From: CAMDPA01 sp965223035
GTDB lineage: Bacteria > Pseudomonadota > Alphaproteobacteria > Rhizobiales > Hyphomicrobiaceae
Direction: 5' to 3'
NCBI GenBank assembly: GCA_965223035.1
Contig: OZ244980.1
Span: 3,286,001 to 3,350,000 of the forward strand
Length of the DNA: 64,000 nucleotides
Part shown: positions 42,705 to 51,273 of the stretch, one piece after another
Layout of the letters: each line of letters begins with the position of its first letter
Position numbering within the stretch: the first letter of the stretch is position 1
Notes under the pieces: generated by a model
The model's input: only the letters and a program-made list of their open reading frames with translations
What the model was told of the DNA's origin: nothing
Database searches by the model: none
Position numbers and translations under genes: made by a program

Positions 42705-43298
42705 ATGGCTGAAAGCATCCACGCGACCGCGCTCGAGCAATTGTTCTTGTCGGCTCGAACCCAAAACAAGTGGCAGCCGAAGGATGTCCCGGACGGCAAA
42801 CTGCGCGAAATCGTCGACATCATGAAGATGGGTCCGACCAGCGCCAACACGCAGCCTGCCCGCATCGTGTTCATTCGATCGCAGGCGGCCAAAGAGCGGT
42901 TGAAGCCCTTGTTGAACGAGGGCAATCGGGACAAAACCATGGCCGCCCCAGTCTGTGCGATCATCGCCTACGACCTTGATTTTTATGAGCATATTCCCCG
43001 TCTGTTCCCGCACCGGCCGGAGGTGAGGGACAATTTCATCGGCAAGGATGCATTTGTCCTGGACACAGCCTATCGCAATGGCACACTGCAAGGCGCCTAC
43101 TTCATGCTCGCCGCCCGCGCGGTCGGCCTCGACGTCGGAGCGATGTCCGGTTTCGACAACGCTGGCGTCGATGCCGAATTCTTGGCCGGGACCAACTGGA
43201 AATCGAACTTTCTGTGCAACATCGGCTACGGCGATCCGAGTGGTGTGATGGAGCGGTTGCCGCGGCTGCCGTTTGAGGAGTATGCGAAGATTGTTTAG
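42705..43298 (+). CDS. RutE/HadB-type NADH-dependent nitroreductase family protein
   Basis: A 197-residue FMN-dependent nitroreductase-fold protein of the malonic semialdehyde reductase (RutE) subfamily. Signatures are FLSARTQNKWQPKDVPDGKLREI, MGPTSANTQPARIVFI (FMN loop), YRNGTLQGAYFMLAARAVGLDVGAMSGFD and SNFLCNIGYGDPSG. RutE reduces malonic semialdehyde to 3-hydroxypropionate in pyrimidine breakdown, but no other rut gene is nearby, so the natural substrate is uncertain. GAGGAG upstream supports the start. Confidence 0.88.
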   Translation: MAESIHATALEQLFLSARTQNKWQPKDVPDGKLREIVDIMKMGPTSANTQPARIVFIRSQAAKERLKPLLNEGNRDKTMAAPVCAIIAYDLDFYEHIPRLFPHRPEVRDNFIGKDAFVLDTAYRNGTLQGAYFMLAARAVGLDVGAMSGFDNAGVDAEFLAGTNWKSNFLCNIGYGDPSGVMERLPRLPFEEYAKIV

Positions 43299-43741
43299 AC
43301 CCTCGCGGACGCCTCCGATCACGGGCGACACAGGCCCAAGAGCGACACCTTCGGTGGTGTTTGAGGGATACACCCGCGGTTTGTGCTCTCGGTTTGTGCT
43401 CTGCGTCCTGCGCGAACGCGGACCTGGGCACTGGATCAGGCGCGCGAACTTGACCCCCAGGATGGCCGCAGCGACTGCGTGGTTGGCGGGTCGCTGGCAA
43501 GGCTGGGCGGCTCAAGCGGTTCCATTTTATCAATGCCGTAGACCATGATATTTTTTGCCGATTGAAGAGAAGGGTTGCTCGAAAGGAAGAAGCCCTGAGT
43601 GCATTTTGAGCCCGACTGGCGCCAGACGGGCGGTCGTGCGACCAAGCCGGTCACGCGCTCCGCCTTTTCGGATGCGTTCTCTACCGACCGTGGCGTGCGA
43701 GACTGGCCAGTCTGTCACACCCATCCAACCGTCATCAATGC
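43299..43741. other. Intergenic region before tsaB
   Basis: No gene recognised. Open frames on both strands show no family resemblance. A short A/T-rich patch near 43550 (ATGATATTTTTTGCCG) could hold a promoter for tsaB-rimI. Confidence 0.4.
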
Positions 43742-44452
43742 ATGCGCTACCTCGCCTTCGATTGCTGCTTTGGAGCATGCTCTGCTGCCGTGCTGGAGCA
43801 CACTTCAGGCTCGCCTGGGCCTGACATTGCGCTGGCAGGTTGTTTCGAAGTCAGGCGGTCCGGCCATGCCGAGCGACTGGTGCCGATGCTGGCACAGGTG
43901 ATGGGCCGGGCCCAAGCCAGCTTCGCCGACCTGTCGGCGATCGCTGTCACCAATGGGCCGGGCACGTTTACGGGGATCCGAACCGGCATTGCGGCGGCGC
44001 GCGGGCTCGCCCTGGCAACCGCGCTGCCGGTATACACCACCACCAGTTTGGCGCTGATTGCCAACGGCGCGCGCCGCCGACTGGGCGCCGAACTGGTCGA
44101 TCGCGACCTGGTCATCTGCCTCGACGCGCGACAGGGGCTGGTGTACACCCAAACATTCCGCGGCGGGGACGGGTCTGCGACGACGGCTACGCAGATGGCG
44201 AGGCTGGACGCCGCGGTCGCAGCGCTGACGGAGCGGCCAATCACGGCGGTCGGTAGCGGCGCTGCACAGTTCGTTGCAGCAGCCAGATCCGCTGGCTGCT
44301 CGGCGGTCGTCGGCCGGCTGGCCATGGAGCCGGACGCCAGGGACATGACGTGGCGCCACCTGGCACAGACGTGCCCACCTCTTCCGCTTTACTTACGTCC
44401 GCACGACGCACGGCCGCAAACCGGGCAAAGCCTGCCGAGACACTCGCCATGA
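43742..44452 (+). CDS. tsaB: tRNA threonylcarbamoyladenosine biosynthesis protein TsaB
   Basis: TsaB supports TsaD in making t6A37 on tRNAs that read ANN codons. The 236-residue protein starts MRYLAFDCCFGACSAAVL, where most homologues have DTS(T/S)xxCSVAL, and contains HAERLVPMLAQVM, AVTNGPGTFTGIRTGIAAARGLALA (the family's G-PGSFTGxRxG motif with Thr for Ser) and LDARQGLVYTQTF. The start region lacks a clear ribosome binding site. It overlaps rimI by 4 bases (ATGA), a common pairing. Confidence 0.93.
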   Translation: MRYLAFDCCFGACSAAVLEHTSGSPGPDIALAGCFEVRRSGHAERLVPMLAQVMGRAQASFADLSAIAVTNGPGTFTGIRTGIAAARGLALATALPVYTTTSLALIANGARRRLGAELVDRDLVICLDARQGLVYTQTFRGGDGSATTATQMARLDAAVAALTERPITAVGSGAAQFVAAARSAGCSAVVGRLAMEPDARDMTWRHLAQTCPPLPLYLRPHDARPQTGQSLPRHSP

Positions 44453-44943
44453 CCACCAGCTCCTCCCAAGATCCGAAAGCCACAATCAATGCGGTGAGCC
44501 TGCTTTGGGCCAGCACCGACATGGCCGCCGATATCGCCAGCTTGCACGCGGCGTTGTTCGACCCGGCCTGGGATGAGGACAGCATCACCCGGTCACTCGA
44601 CCACCCGGGATCGGTCTCGATGATTGCCCGTTACGGTTATCCGAAAGCCACCGTCGGCTTCATCTTGGGGCAGATCGCGGCGGACGAAGCTGAGATTCTG
44701 TCGATCGGTGTTATGCCGGATTGGCAGCGGCAGGGTTTGGGCAAGCGCTTGGTTGAGGGCTTGTTGCGAGCTGCAGGCCGCGCCCTGGTCAAACGCATCT
44801 TCTTGGAGGTCGCCGTCGACAACACCGCGGCGATGGCGCTTTATGGCAGCACCGGGTTTGAGGAAACCGGTCGACGGCTCGGCTACTACCAGCGTCCCGG
44901 TGCGGCATCGGTCGACGCGGTGACGATGGCGCGCACGATCTAG
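44449..44943 (+). CDS. rimI: Ribosomal protein S18 alanine N-acetyltransferase RimI
   Basis: A 164-residue GNAT acetyltransferase that acetylates the N-terminus of ribosomal protein S18 or related targets. It has the N-terminal ALFDPAWDEDSI segment, core strand EAEILSIGVMPDWQRQGLGKRLVEGLL (the Q/RxxGxG/A acetyl-CoA loop), IFLEVAVDNTAAMALYGSTGFEETGRRLGYY and the final strand. It overlaps tsaB. The TAG stop at 44941-44943 is also the first TAG of a short dispersed repeat. Confidence 0.92.
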   Translation: MTTSSSQDPKATINAVSLLWASTDMAADIASLHAALFDPAWDEDSITRSLDHPGSVSMIARYGYPKATVGFILGQIAADEAEILSIGVMPDWQRQGLGKRLVEGLLRAAGRALVKRIFLEVAVDNTAAMALYGSTGFEETGRRLGYYQRPGAASVDAVTMARTI

Positions 44944-45000
44944 AGCAACCTGCCTTTAATCGGAATCGGAACGACCCCGATTAAAGGCGCGATGATCTAG
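44940..45000. repeat. Dispersed hairpin repeat, copy 7 (short form), overlapping the rimI stop
   Basis: CTAGAGCAACCTGCC, stem GCCTTTAATCGG / CCGATTAAAGGC, then GCGATGATCTAG. This is the reverse complement of copy 2 in organisation, and is bounded by CTAG at both ends. The DNA from here to 45379 holds no recognised gene; a TCCGCTTGAGGCGGA palindrome follows at about 45006. Confidence 0.9.
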
Positions 45001-45379
45001 ATGATGTCCGCTTGAGGCGGATTAGCCTTGCCAGCTCGCGCCCCACGTTGCCACCTAAAGGCACTATGTTGTGAGGGGCTGAGCGAGCGGTTTGGGTCCA
45101 GCACACACTGAAACACTGCTGCCAAGCCCGTGCGCATCTCCTGCGGCGTCCGCAACGCGCTGCGATCCTACGGCGTGCGTGCAGCACAGGCCATTCGCTG
45201 ATGTAGCGGGCCGCGCGCCTCCAAACGACGTGGATTGATCGCGCCAAACCGGGCTCGGTTCGCGGTTGGCAGCTGAACAGCATGGTCAGAGTTCGCGCCT
45301 GATCGATTTGCCGGATCGTTTCCATCTCGATCGATCATGCTCTATGTATGGGCCGAATTTATCAAAGCGTGAGCGTCAA

Positions 45380-46762
45380 ATGTCGAAGGAAGCAAAGAAA
45401 GCCGACAAATCAAAGAAAAGCGGCAAAAAAGGCGAGAAATCGAAGGCGCAGCAATCAGCGGGCGAGCCACGCTCCGCCGGCGGCCGCCTGGCGCGGTCGA
45501 AACCGCTCGCCCAAGGGCTACGCCGCATCGGCCATCTTGACCTGGCCGGCGGCGGTCAGGTCTACATCGAAGGACATCACGCGTTCATCGGCCACATGAA
45601 GCCACCGCACGGCACCACCGTCGTCGATATCTCCGATCCCAGCCAGCCCATGGTCGTGGCCGAGCTGATGCTGGAGGACAACCGCACCCACACCCACAAA
45701 GTGCGGGTCGTGGGCGACCTCATGATCACCAACGTCGAGCAGAACGAGCGCAATGCGTTCCGGGCAGCGGGCGACCTCAGCCAAACCGGCGCCGATCTGG
45801 AGGCTGAGCTCGGCCGGCCGCCAGATGATGCGGAACTCGGCGCCGCTGTGGGACTGCGCCCCGATCAGATCAGACTGTGCCGGGACTTCGCGGCGCACCC
45901 CTATGAGGACGGGGGCTTCAAGATTTGGGATGTCTCACGACGCCAACAACCCAGGCTGATCACGCACGTGCGGACCCATGGCGTCGGCGTCCATCGCTTC
46001 GACATGGACCAAAGGTACGCCTACATCTCCACCGAGATGCAAGGCTACGTCGGCAACATCCTCGTCATCTACGATCTGTGGGATCCGGCGCGGCCGGAGG
46101 AGGTCGGGCGTTGGTGGATGCCCGGTCAGCACGTGGCCGGGGGCGAGACACCGAGCTGGCCCGGCGTGCGCCATCGGCTGCATCACGCGCTGCGCCAAGG
46201 CGACGTGCTTTGGGCCGCGGTATGGTACGCCGGCGTTCGCATGATCGACATCTCCGACATCGGCCAACCACGCACAATTGGCGGTTACAATCATCATCCT
46301 CCGTTTCCGGCGCCGACCCACACGTTTCTGAAGGTGCCGTTCGCGCTCGGCGGACGCGAGATCGCCATCGTCGCCGATGAGGAGCAAACCCACCAGCCCG
46401 GCCAGCTGCACGCCGGATTGTGGCTGATGGACGTGACCAACCCCAACGAAATTAACGCTTTGTCGATGTATCATTTATCAGAGCGGGATAGCCCTTTCGT
46501 GGGTCACGGGCGCTTTGGGTTGCATCAGTTCCAAGAGCATCTTGAAGACACACACGTCTATTGTGCCTGGTTTGCCGGTGGCGTCAGAGCGATCGATATC
46601 AAGGATCCCACCCAGCCCCTCGAAACCGGTTACTTCATTCCAGAGCCGATCGGCGGGGAGAAAGCGCCGCAGACCAACGACGTCGATGTCGACGACCGAG
46701 GCTTGGTGGCCATCATCGATCGGATCCGGGGGTTCGACATTTTGGAACCCACCGGCGCGTGA
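45380..46762 (+). CDS. LVIVD-repeat beta-propeller protein
   Basis: A 460-residue predicted beta-propeller with repeated blades of the LVIVD type (GTTVVDISDPSQPMVVAEL, GGFKIWDVSRRQQPRLI, ILVIYDLWDPARPEEVG, GVRMIDISDIGQPRTIGG, GLWLMDVTNPNEIN, GVRAIDIKDPTQPLETGY). There is no signal peptide; instead the N-terminus is very Lys-rich (KKADKSKKSGKKGEKSK). Around residues 138-165 an inserted stretch, LEAELGRPPDDAELGAAVGL, resembles sigma-70 region 3 helices. The family's function is unknown. It ends 7 bases before the patatin gene. A Met at 45344 is an alternative start. Confidence 0.82.
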   Translation: MSKEAKKADKSKKSGKKGEKSKAQQSAGEPRSAGGRLARSKPLAQGLRRIGHLDLAGGGQVYIEGHHAFIGHMKPPHGTTVVDISDPSQPMVVAELMLEDNRTHTHKVRVVGDLMITNVEQNERNAFRAAGDLSQTGADLEAELGRPPDDAELGAAVGLRPDQIRLCRDFAAHPYEDGGFKIWDVSRRQQPRLITHVRTHGVGVHRFDMDQRYAYISTEMQGYVGNILVIYDLWDPARPEEVGRWWMPGQHVAGGETPSWPGVRHRLHHALRQGDVLWAAVWYAGVRMIDISDIGQPRTIGGYNHHPPFPAPTHTFLKVPFALGGREIAIVADEEQTHQPGQLHAGLWLMDVTNPNEINALSMYHLSERDSPFVGHGRFGLHQFQEHLEDTHVYCAWFAGGVRAIDIKDPTQPLETGYFIPEPIGGEKAPQTNDVDVDDRGLVAIIDRIRGFDILEPTGA

Positions 46763-46769
46763 GGTCGAA

Positions 46770-48647
46770 ATGCAGCAACCGACACCCCAATCGACCTCTC
46801 GACTGGCCGCCGTTGAGGCTTTCCGGCATTTGGCAGCGTCGGACCTGGCCGAACTGGAGCGGACTGCAGCGCTCGTGCCGGTGGCGCGCGGGCAAGTGCT
46901 GGTTCGCCAAGGTGAAGCAGCGGAAGACTTGTATCTCGTCGTCTCTGGGCGCTTTCGGGTTCATCGCAGGGAGCAGATAGGGCAGATCGCGGAGATTGGA
47001 GCGGGTTCCCCGATCGGCGAGATCGCATTTTTTGCCGGCGGCGCGCGCACGGCCAGCGTGACGGCTGAGCGCGACAGCCTCGTGCTTAGGCTCAAACGCG
47101 CCGACTTTGATCGATTGGCAGAACGCTCCCCGCAGATCTGGGGCACCATTACAGCGCAACTTGCGCGCCGGTTGGCAAGCACCACTGCCGCCGGGGGGCA
47201 TCACCCAGCGGCCGTCATCCCGCGCACCATCACGCTCTGCCGTGCCGGCGGTGGCACGATGCCGGATGGTCTGTTGCAGCGTTTCGCGGCCAACCTGCAA
47301 ACCGCCCTCGGACCGCAGATCCGCAGCATCGTGCTCGATGCGTCAGCGGCGATGACAGCGATCGACAACGGCGCCCCGCTCGAAAGCAGCGAGGCGACGC
47401 AATGGTTCAATACCTTAGAGGCCCGCTATCACCACATCATCTATGTCGCCGACGATGAGTTGAGCGATTGGACGAAAAAAGCCATTCGGCAGGCGGATCT
47501 GGTGTTGTGCGTTGCACAGCGCCGCGACGGGATCTCCTCCGGCCCCAACCTGATCGAGCATTTCGCAGAGAGTTTGCACGGCGAAGGTACGCTCAGGCTG
47601 GTGTCCTTACATGGTTCACCGCCGCCCTACTGCGGCACCCGCGTTTGGCTGGCAGCGCGACCTTGGCTGACGATGCAACATCACATCGCACCGGCTACCC
47701 ACGCGGATGGTGACAGCGTCGGCCGTCGCGCCGATATCGAGCGCCTCGCCCGTTTTATTCGCGGCAACGCGCGGGGATTGGTCGCCTGCGGCGGCGGCGC
47801 GTTCTCGGCCGCGCACATCGGCATCTTCGAAGCGTTGACCGACGCCGGTATCGTGATCGATGCGATCGGCGGCACCAGCGGTGGTGCAGCCATGGGCGCG
47901 GCCTTTGCACTTGGCGTGAACCCCGATGACATCACCCAACGCACCCACGATATGTTCGTGAAGCGCAAGGCGATGCGTCGTTGGACCTGGCCCCGCTACA
48001 GCTTGTTGGACCACACGCAGTTCGATCGTTCGCTGGCCGAGCATTTCACGGCGGTCGACATTGAGGACCTGGAAACCCCTTATTTCGCCGTCACGACCAA
48101 CCTATCGCGCAACTGCGGACAGTGTTTACGCAGCGGACCACTTTGGCACGCGATCCGCGCCTCAGCGGCGATCCCGGCGCTCTTGCCGCCGGTCTTCACC
48201 GAGGCCGGAGAGATGCTTGTCGATGGTTGTCTGGTGGAAAACGTGCCCATCAAGTCGATGCAGGCTTTCAAGTCGGGGCCAAATGTGATTGTCGACTTCC
48301 ACACGCCGAGCGCCGACGCTGTCACGGCACAAAGCGTGTCTTTGCCGGCGCGCACCGAATTGGTGTTGCGCATGATGTCACCAGGCGGGCGCGGCACCTT
48401 GCCGAAGGTTCCCGGGCCCCAGTCGGTGTTGCTACGCGCCTTGATGCTCAACCGACCCAACTACGAAACCGACCTAGGACCGCATGACGTGCTGTTATCG
48501 CCGACGATCCCCAAGGGCATCAGTCATCTGGATTGGCATCGCCATCAAGAGCTGAGGACCTTCGCTCGGGATTTCACGGGGCAGGAGTTGGAAAGATTGA
48601 AAGCGGAAGGCCACCCGCTGTTGAGCACCGAGACCACGACTCGCTGA
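46770..48647 (+). CDS. cNMP-binding-domain patatin-like phospholipase (NTE family)
   Basis: A 625-residue protein related to neuropathy target esterase-type lysophospholipases. Residues about 15-125 form a cyclic-nucleotide-binding domain (VPVARGQVLVRQGEAAEDLYLVVSGRFRV...GAGSPIGEIAFFAGGARTASVTA). A middle region (about 150-315) matches the P-loop-less domain seen between these parts in NTE-like proteins. The patatin domain has GGGAFSAAHIGIFEAL (oxyanion loop), Ser370 in GGTSGG and Asp485 in VDGCLVENVP, so the catalytic dyad is intact. It should hydrolyse (lyso)phospholipids, perhaps under cNMP control. GAGG 5 bases before 46770. It follows the LVIVD gene closely, so the two are probably co-transcribed. 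Confidence 0.9.
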   Translation: MQQPTPQSTSRLAAVEAFRHLAASDLAELERTAALVPVARGQVLVRQGEAAEDLYLVVSGRFRVHRREQIGQIAEIGAGSPIGEIAFFAGGARTASVTAERDSLVLRLKRADFDRLAERSPQIWGTITAQLARRLASTTAAGGHHPAAVIPRTITLCRAGGGTMPDGLLQRFAANLQTALGPQIRSIVLDASAAMTAIDNGAPLESSEATQWFNTLEARYHHIIYVADDELSDWTKKAIRQADLVLCVAQRRDGISSGPNLIEHFAESLHGEGTLRLVSLHGSPPPYCGTRVWLAARPWLTMQHHIAPATHADGDSVGRRADIERLARFIRGNARGLVACGGGAFSAAHIGIFEALTDAGIVIDAIGGTSGGAAMGAAFALGVNPDDITQRTHDMFVKRKAMRRWTWPRYSLLDHTQFDRSLAEHFTAVDIEDLETPYFAVTTNLSRNCGQCLRSGPLWHAIRASAAIPALLPPVFTEAGEMLVDGCLVENVPIKSMQAFKSGPNVIVDFHTPSADAVTAQSVSLPARTELVLRMMSPGGRGTLPKVPGPQSVLLRALMLNRPNYETDLGPHDVLLSPTIPKGISHLDWHRHQELRTFARDFTGQELERLKAEGHPLLSTETTTR

Positions 48648-48724
48648 CGCCGACCCGCGCCGTGGTTGCCAGGTCCCGCCGTGACCGCGTCGCGCCAACG
48701 GCGCTTGCCGAATGGGTATCACCG

Positions 48725-49780
48725 ATGGATGCAGACAAGCTCGCTAGGTTGCGCAACACGTACGACGGCGCGAACGCCGTCGCCCCTTATGATCCCGCGT
48801 TTCGCAAGGCCTTGGACCTTCAGTTGACGCACGCTGGCGTGCGTCCCAAGCCCTATTCCGGGGTGGCGACGCTGCTCGACGCGCCGCTGGATTTGACCGC
48901 ACCCGATCAACCGGGTTTTGGCGGGCTCGACGTTGCACTGGTCGGTGTGCCGATGGATCTCGGCGTCACCTGCCGGCCAGGGTCCCGCTTTGGCCCACGC
49001 GCTGTGCGTCAGGTCGAGCGCATCGGCCCTTACAGTCACGTCCACCGGCTAGTGCCATCGGCCGAGCTGCGACTCGCCGATGTCGGCGATGTGCCCATGC
49101 GCAGTCGTTATAGCCTGGCCGACAGCCACCAGGACATCGAAGCTTACTTCGCCAAGGCCGCCGCAGCCGGCGTGGCGACATTGGCGGTGGGCGGTGATCA
49201 CTCGATCTCACTGCCAATCTTGAAGGCGTTGGGTCGCGATCGTCCGCTCGGCCTTTTGCACATCGACGCTCACTGCGATACCAGCGGTCCGTTCGAAGGC
49301 TCCCGGTTCCACCATGCAGGTCCGTTCCGCGAGGCCGTGCTGGCCGGCGTGCTCGATCCCGACCGCACGATCCAAATCGGCATCCGGGGCAGCGCGGAAT
49401 ATCTGTGGTCGTTCTCATTCGACAGCGGCATGACGGTGATCCATGCCGAGGAGATGCATGCGATGGGCATCGAGCGCACGCTCGCCCGCATGCGTGAGGT
49501 GATCGGCGACGGGCCGACCTACCTCTCGTTTGACATCGATAGCCTCGATCCCGCGTTCGCACCGGGCACGGGCACGCCCGAGGTCGGTGGTCTGACCTCA
49601 AGTGAGGCACTGGCCCTGGTGCGCGGCGCAACCGAACTCGACATCGTTGCCGGCGACGTGGTCGAGGTCGCCCCGCAGTACGACGCCACCACCAACACCG
49701 CCCAGATCGCTGCCCAAATCCTGTTCGAAATGCTCTGCGTCGTCACCTTAGCGCACCAGCGGCGGCGGACGACCACATAG
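48725..49780 (+). CDS. Ureohydrolase (agmatinase/guanidino-acid hydrolase family)
   Basis: A 351-residue arginase-superfamily enzyme with a complete dimanganese site: GGDHS, HIDAHCD and SFDIDSLDP. Other family segments are VALVGVPMDLGVTCRPGSRFGPRAVRQ, HHAGPFREAVL and PEVGGLTSSEALALV. An N-terminal extension of about 65 residues before the core is like guanidinobutyrase or guanidinopropionase-type members. It would release urea from agmatine or a guanidino acid; the exact substrate is not decided. The start at 48725 follows the patatin gene by 77 bases. The TAG stop is within the start of a dispersed repeat. Confidence 0.9.
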   Translation: MDADKLARLRNTYDGANAVAPYDPAFRKALDLQLTHAGVRPKPYSGVATLLDAPLDLTAPDQPGFGGLDVALVGVPMDLGVTCRPGSRFGPRAVRQVERIGPYSHVHRLVPSAELRLADVGDVPMRSRYSLADSHQDIEAYFAKAAAAGVATLAVGGDHSISLPILKALGRDRPLGLLHIDAHCDTSGPFEGSRFHHAGPFREAVLAGVLDPDRTIQIGIRGSAEYLWSFSFDSGMTVIHAEEMHAMGIERTLARMREVIGDGPTYLSFDIDSLDPAFAPGTGTPEVGGLTSSEALALVRGATELDIVAGDVVEVAPQYDATTNTAQIAAQILFEMLCVVTLAHQRRRTTT

Positions 49781-49871
49781 ATCCTGCTAGGTGATCGCTC
49801 CTAAGGTGGTGAGCAACTTTCTGCTTTTCATCGGGATCGTTCCGCTTCCGATGGACAGCGGGTTGCTCTAG
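49778..49871. repeat. Dispersed hairpin repeat, copy 8 (B remnant then A), overlapping the ureohydrolase stop
   Basis: TAGATCCTGC (its TAG is the ureohydrolase stop), then GGTGATCGCTCCTAAGGTG, GAGCAAC, hairpin A (GCTTTTCATCGGGATCG / CCGATGGACAGC) and GGTTGCTCTAG. Hairpin B is mostly lost. Confidence 0.8.
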
Positions 49872-49873
49872 CT

Positions 49874-50013
49874 CATGTCCGTCTGAGGCGGATGCGCCGC
49901 GCCGGCCCTGCTCCCCCGCCGCGGCTGACGAGGTGGGCCACCCCCACCAGCGGGCCATCGGGTGCCCGGTGGAGGAATGGGCGGGCAGCGGGAGGGTTCC
50001 AGCTCACTCTGAC
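49874..50013. repeat. Intergenic repeat family D, second copy (inverted relative to 26100-26241)
   Basis: Contains TCCGTCTGAGGCGGATGCG, CCGCGCCGGCCCTGCTCC, GGTGGGCCACCC, GGAATGGGCGGGCAGCGGGA and ends GGTTCCAGCTCACTCTGAC, the reverse complement of the start of the copy at 26100. It directly follows hairpin repeat copy 8. Confidence 0.7.
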
Positions 50014-50175
50014 CCGCCGGAGCGCCGGTGCCACGCATCCTCCCGGCTCTGCCGCCGGAGCGTCAGATCTGCTGGCCAGCAGGGCGACCGCCGAGCGCAC
50101 GACAATCCGCCCACCTCGCAGGCGCTCTGCGGGGCTGCCACAGACACCGGCATCATGCGCTCACATGGCGTCCTG

Positions 50176-51168
50176 TCACATGCGCATCAGCCGACGGGCA
50201 TTGCCCGACATGATGTTGTCAAGGTCACCTTCGGCCAGCCCCCGGGCCCGCAGGGCATTGATGGTCGGCATGATCGGACCGAGCGGTGCATCGGTTGCAA
50301 ACACCACATGCTCGGCTCCGAAAAACTCAAGCCCGCTCGCCAGTCCCGAAGTTCCCCCGAACATGGCGGTGTCACCATAAAAATCACGGAAGTAATCGAG
50401 GTGCGGGCGTTTCAGCGAAGGCAGCACCTGCGTGTAGTCCTCATCCTGCGTGCGCGACCCCAACACGTCCAGGCCGGGGCCGACGCGACCATCGTAATAG
50501 GGGATCATGCCACCTAAATGATGGGTGATGATCTTCAAGCTGGGATGGCGATCGAACAGCCCGCAAAACACCATGCGCGCCATCGCCACCGAGGTGTCGT
50601 AGGGCCAGCCGAAACACCACCACATCTCATAGCGGGACTTCGGCTCGCTGCGATAATCGGTCATGTCGGCGGTGCGGGCCGGATGGAGCCACAGCGGCAA
50701 GTCGTGCTCAGCGGCAAGCGCGAAAATCGGTGCGAATTGGGCTTCATCGAGCGGGCGGCCGGCGACGTTGGTGAAGATCTGCACACCCTTGGCGCCGAGT
50801 TCGGTGATGGCGCGACGGCCCTCAGCGATAGCCGCTTCGGGATCCTGCAGGTTGACGGCAGCGACGAAGGCGGCAAAGCGATCGGGATGCTTGGCGCACA
50901 ATTCGGCCATCGCATCGTTGGCAACCCGAGCCAGGTGGTTGGCCGCCTCGCCGTTGGCAATGTCCTCTATGGGTGGGTTCGGGAGCGAAATAACCTGGCA
51001 GTAGCCGTCACCCGCCGCGTCCATCTGGCGAAAGCGGACGTCGAGATCGAACAACGGGACAATGCTGCGCAAGCGCATGCCGATATTGCCCAGTTTGGGA
51101 GACGCCTTGGTCATCTCTGCGTAGAAGGATTCGGGGAAAATGTGGGTATAAATGTCGATGATCTGCAT
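50176..51168 (-). CDS. ACMSD-type amidohydrolase/decarboxylase
   Basis: A 330-residue amidohydrolase_2 protein resembling aminocarboxymuconate-semialdehyde decarboxylase and 5-carboxyvanillate-type decarboxylases. Visible parts: MQIIDIYTHIFPESF, ELGAKGVQIFTNVAG, DLPLWLHPART (metal His), LKIITHHLGGMIPYYDGR (His) and HVVFATDAPLGP (Asp). The usual DxHxH start reads DIYTH, so the first His of that pair is Tyr7; metal binding may be altered. Family members decarboxylate aromatic or muconic acids without oxygen. AAGGAA 7 bases before the start. Transcribed away from mtnP with about 105 bases between them. Confidence 0.85.
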   Translation of the reverse strand: MQIIDIYTHIFPESFYAEMTKASPKLGNIGMRLRSIVPLFDLDVRFRQMDAAGDGYCQVISLPNPPIEDIANGEAANHLARVANDAMAELCAKHPDRFAAFVAAVNLQDPEAAIAEGRRAITELGAKGVQIFTNVAGRPLDEAQFAPIFALAAEHDLPLWLHPARTADMTDYRSEPKSRYEMWWCFGWPYDTSVAMARMVFCGLFDRHPSLKIITHHLGGMIPYYDGRVGPGLDVLGSRTQDEDYTQVLPSLKRPHLDYFRDFYGDTAMFGGTSGLASGLEFFGAEHVVFATDAPLGPIMPTINALRARGLAEGDLDNIMSGNARRLMRM

Positions 51169-51273
51169 GGGCCATTTCCTTTTGACGTCGGGTTGGTGCC
51201 GCTGTGGCCGCGACCATCACCGCCTCCGAACTCGCGACCGGCTCACCATCGACGCGCGCCCAAGCTCCGGCGT

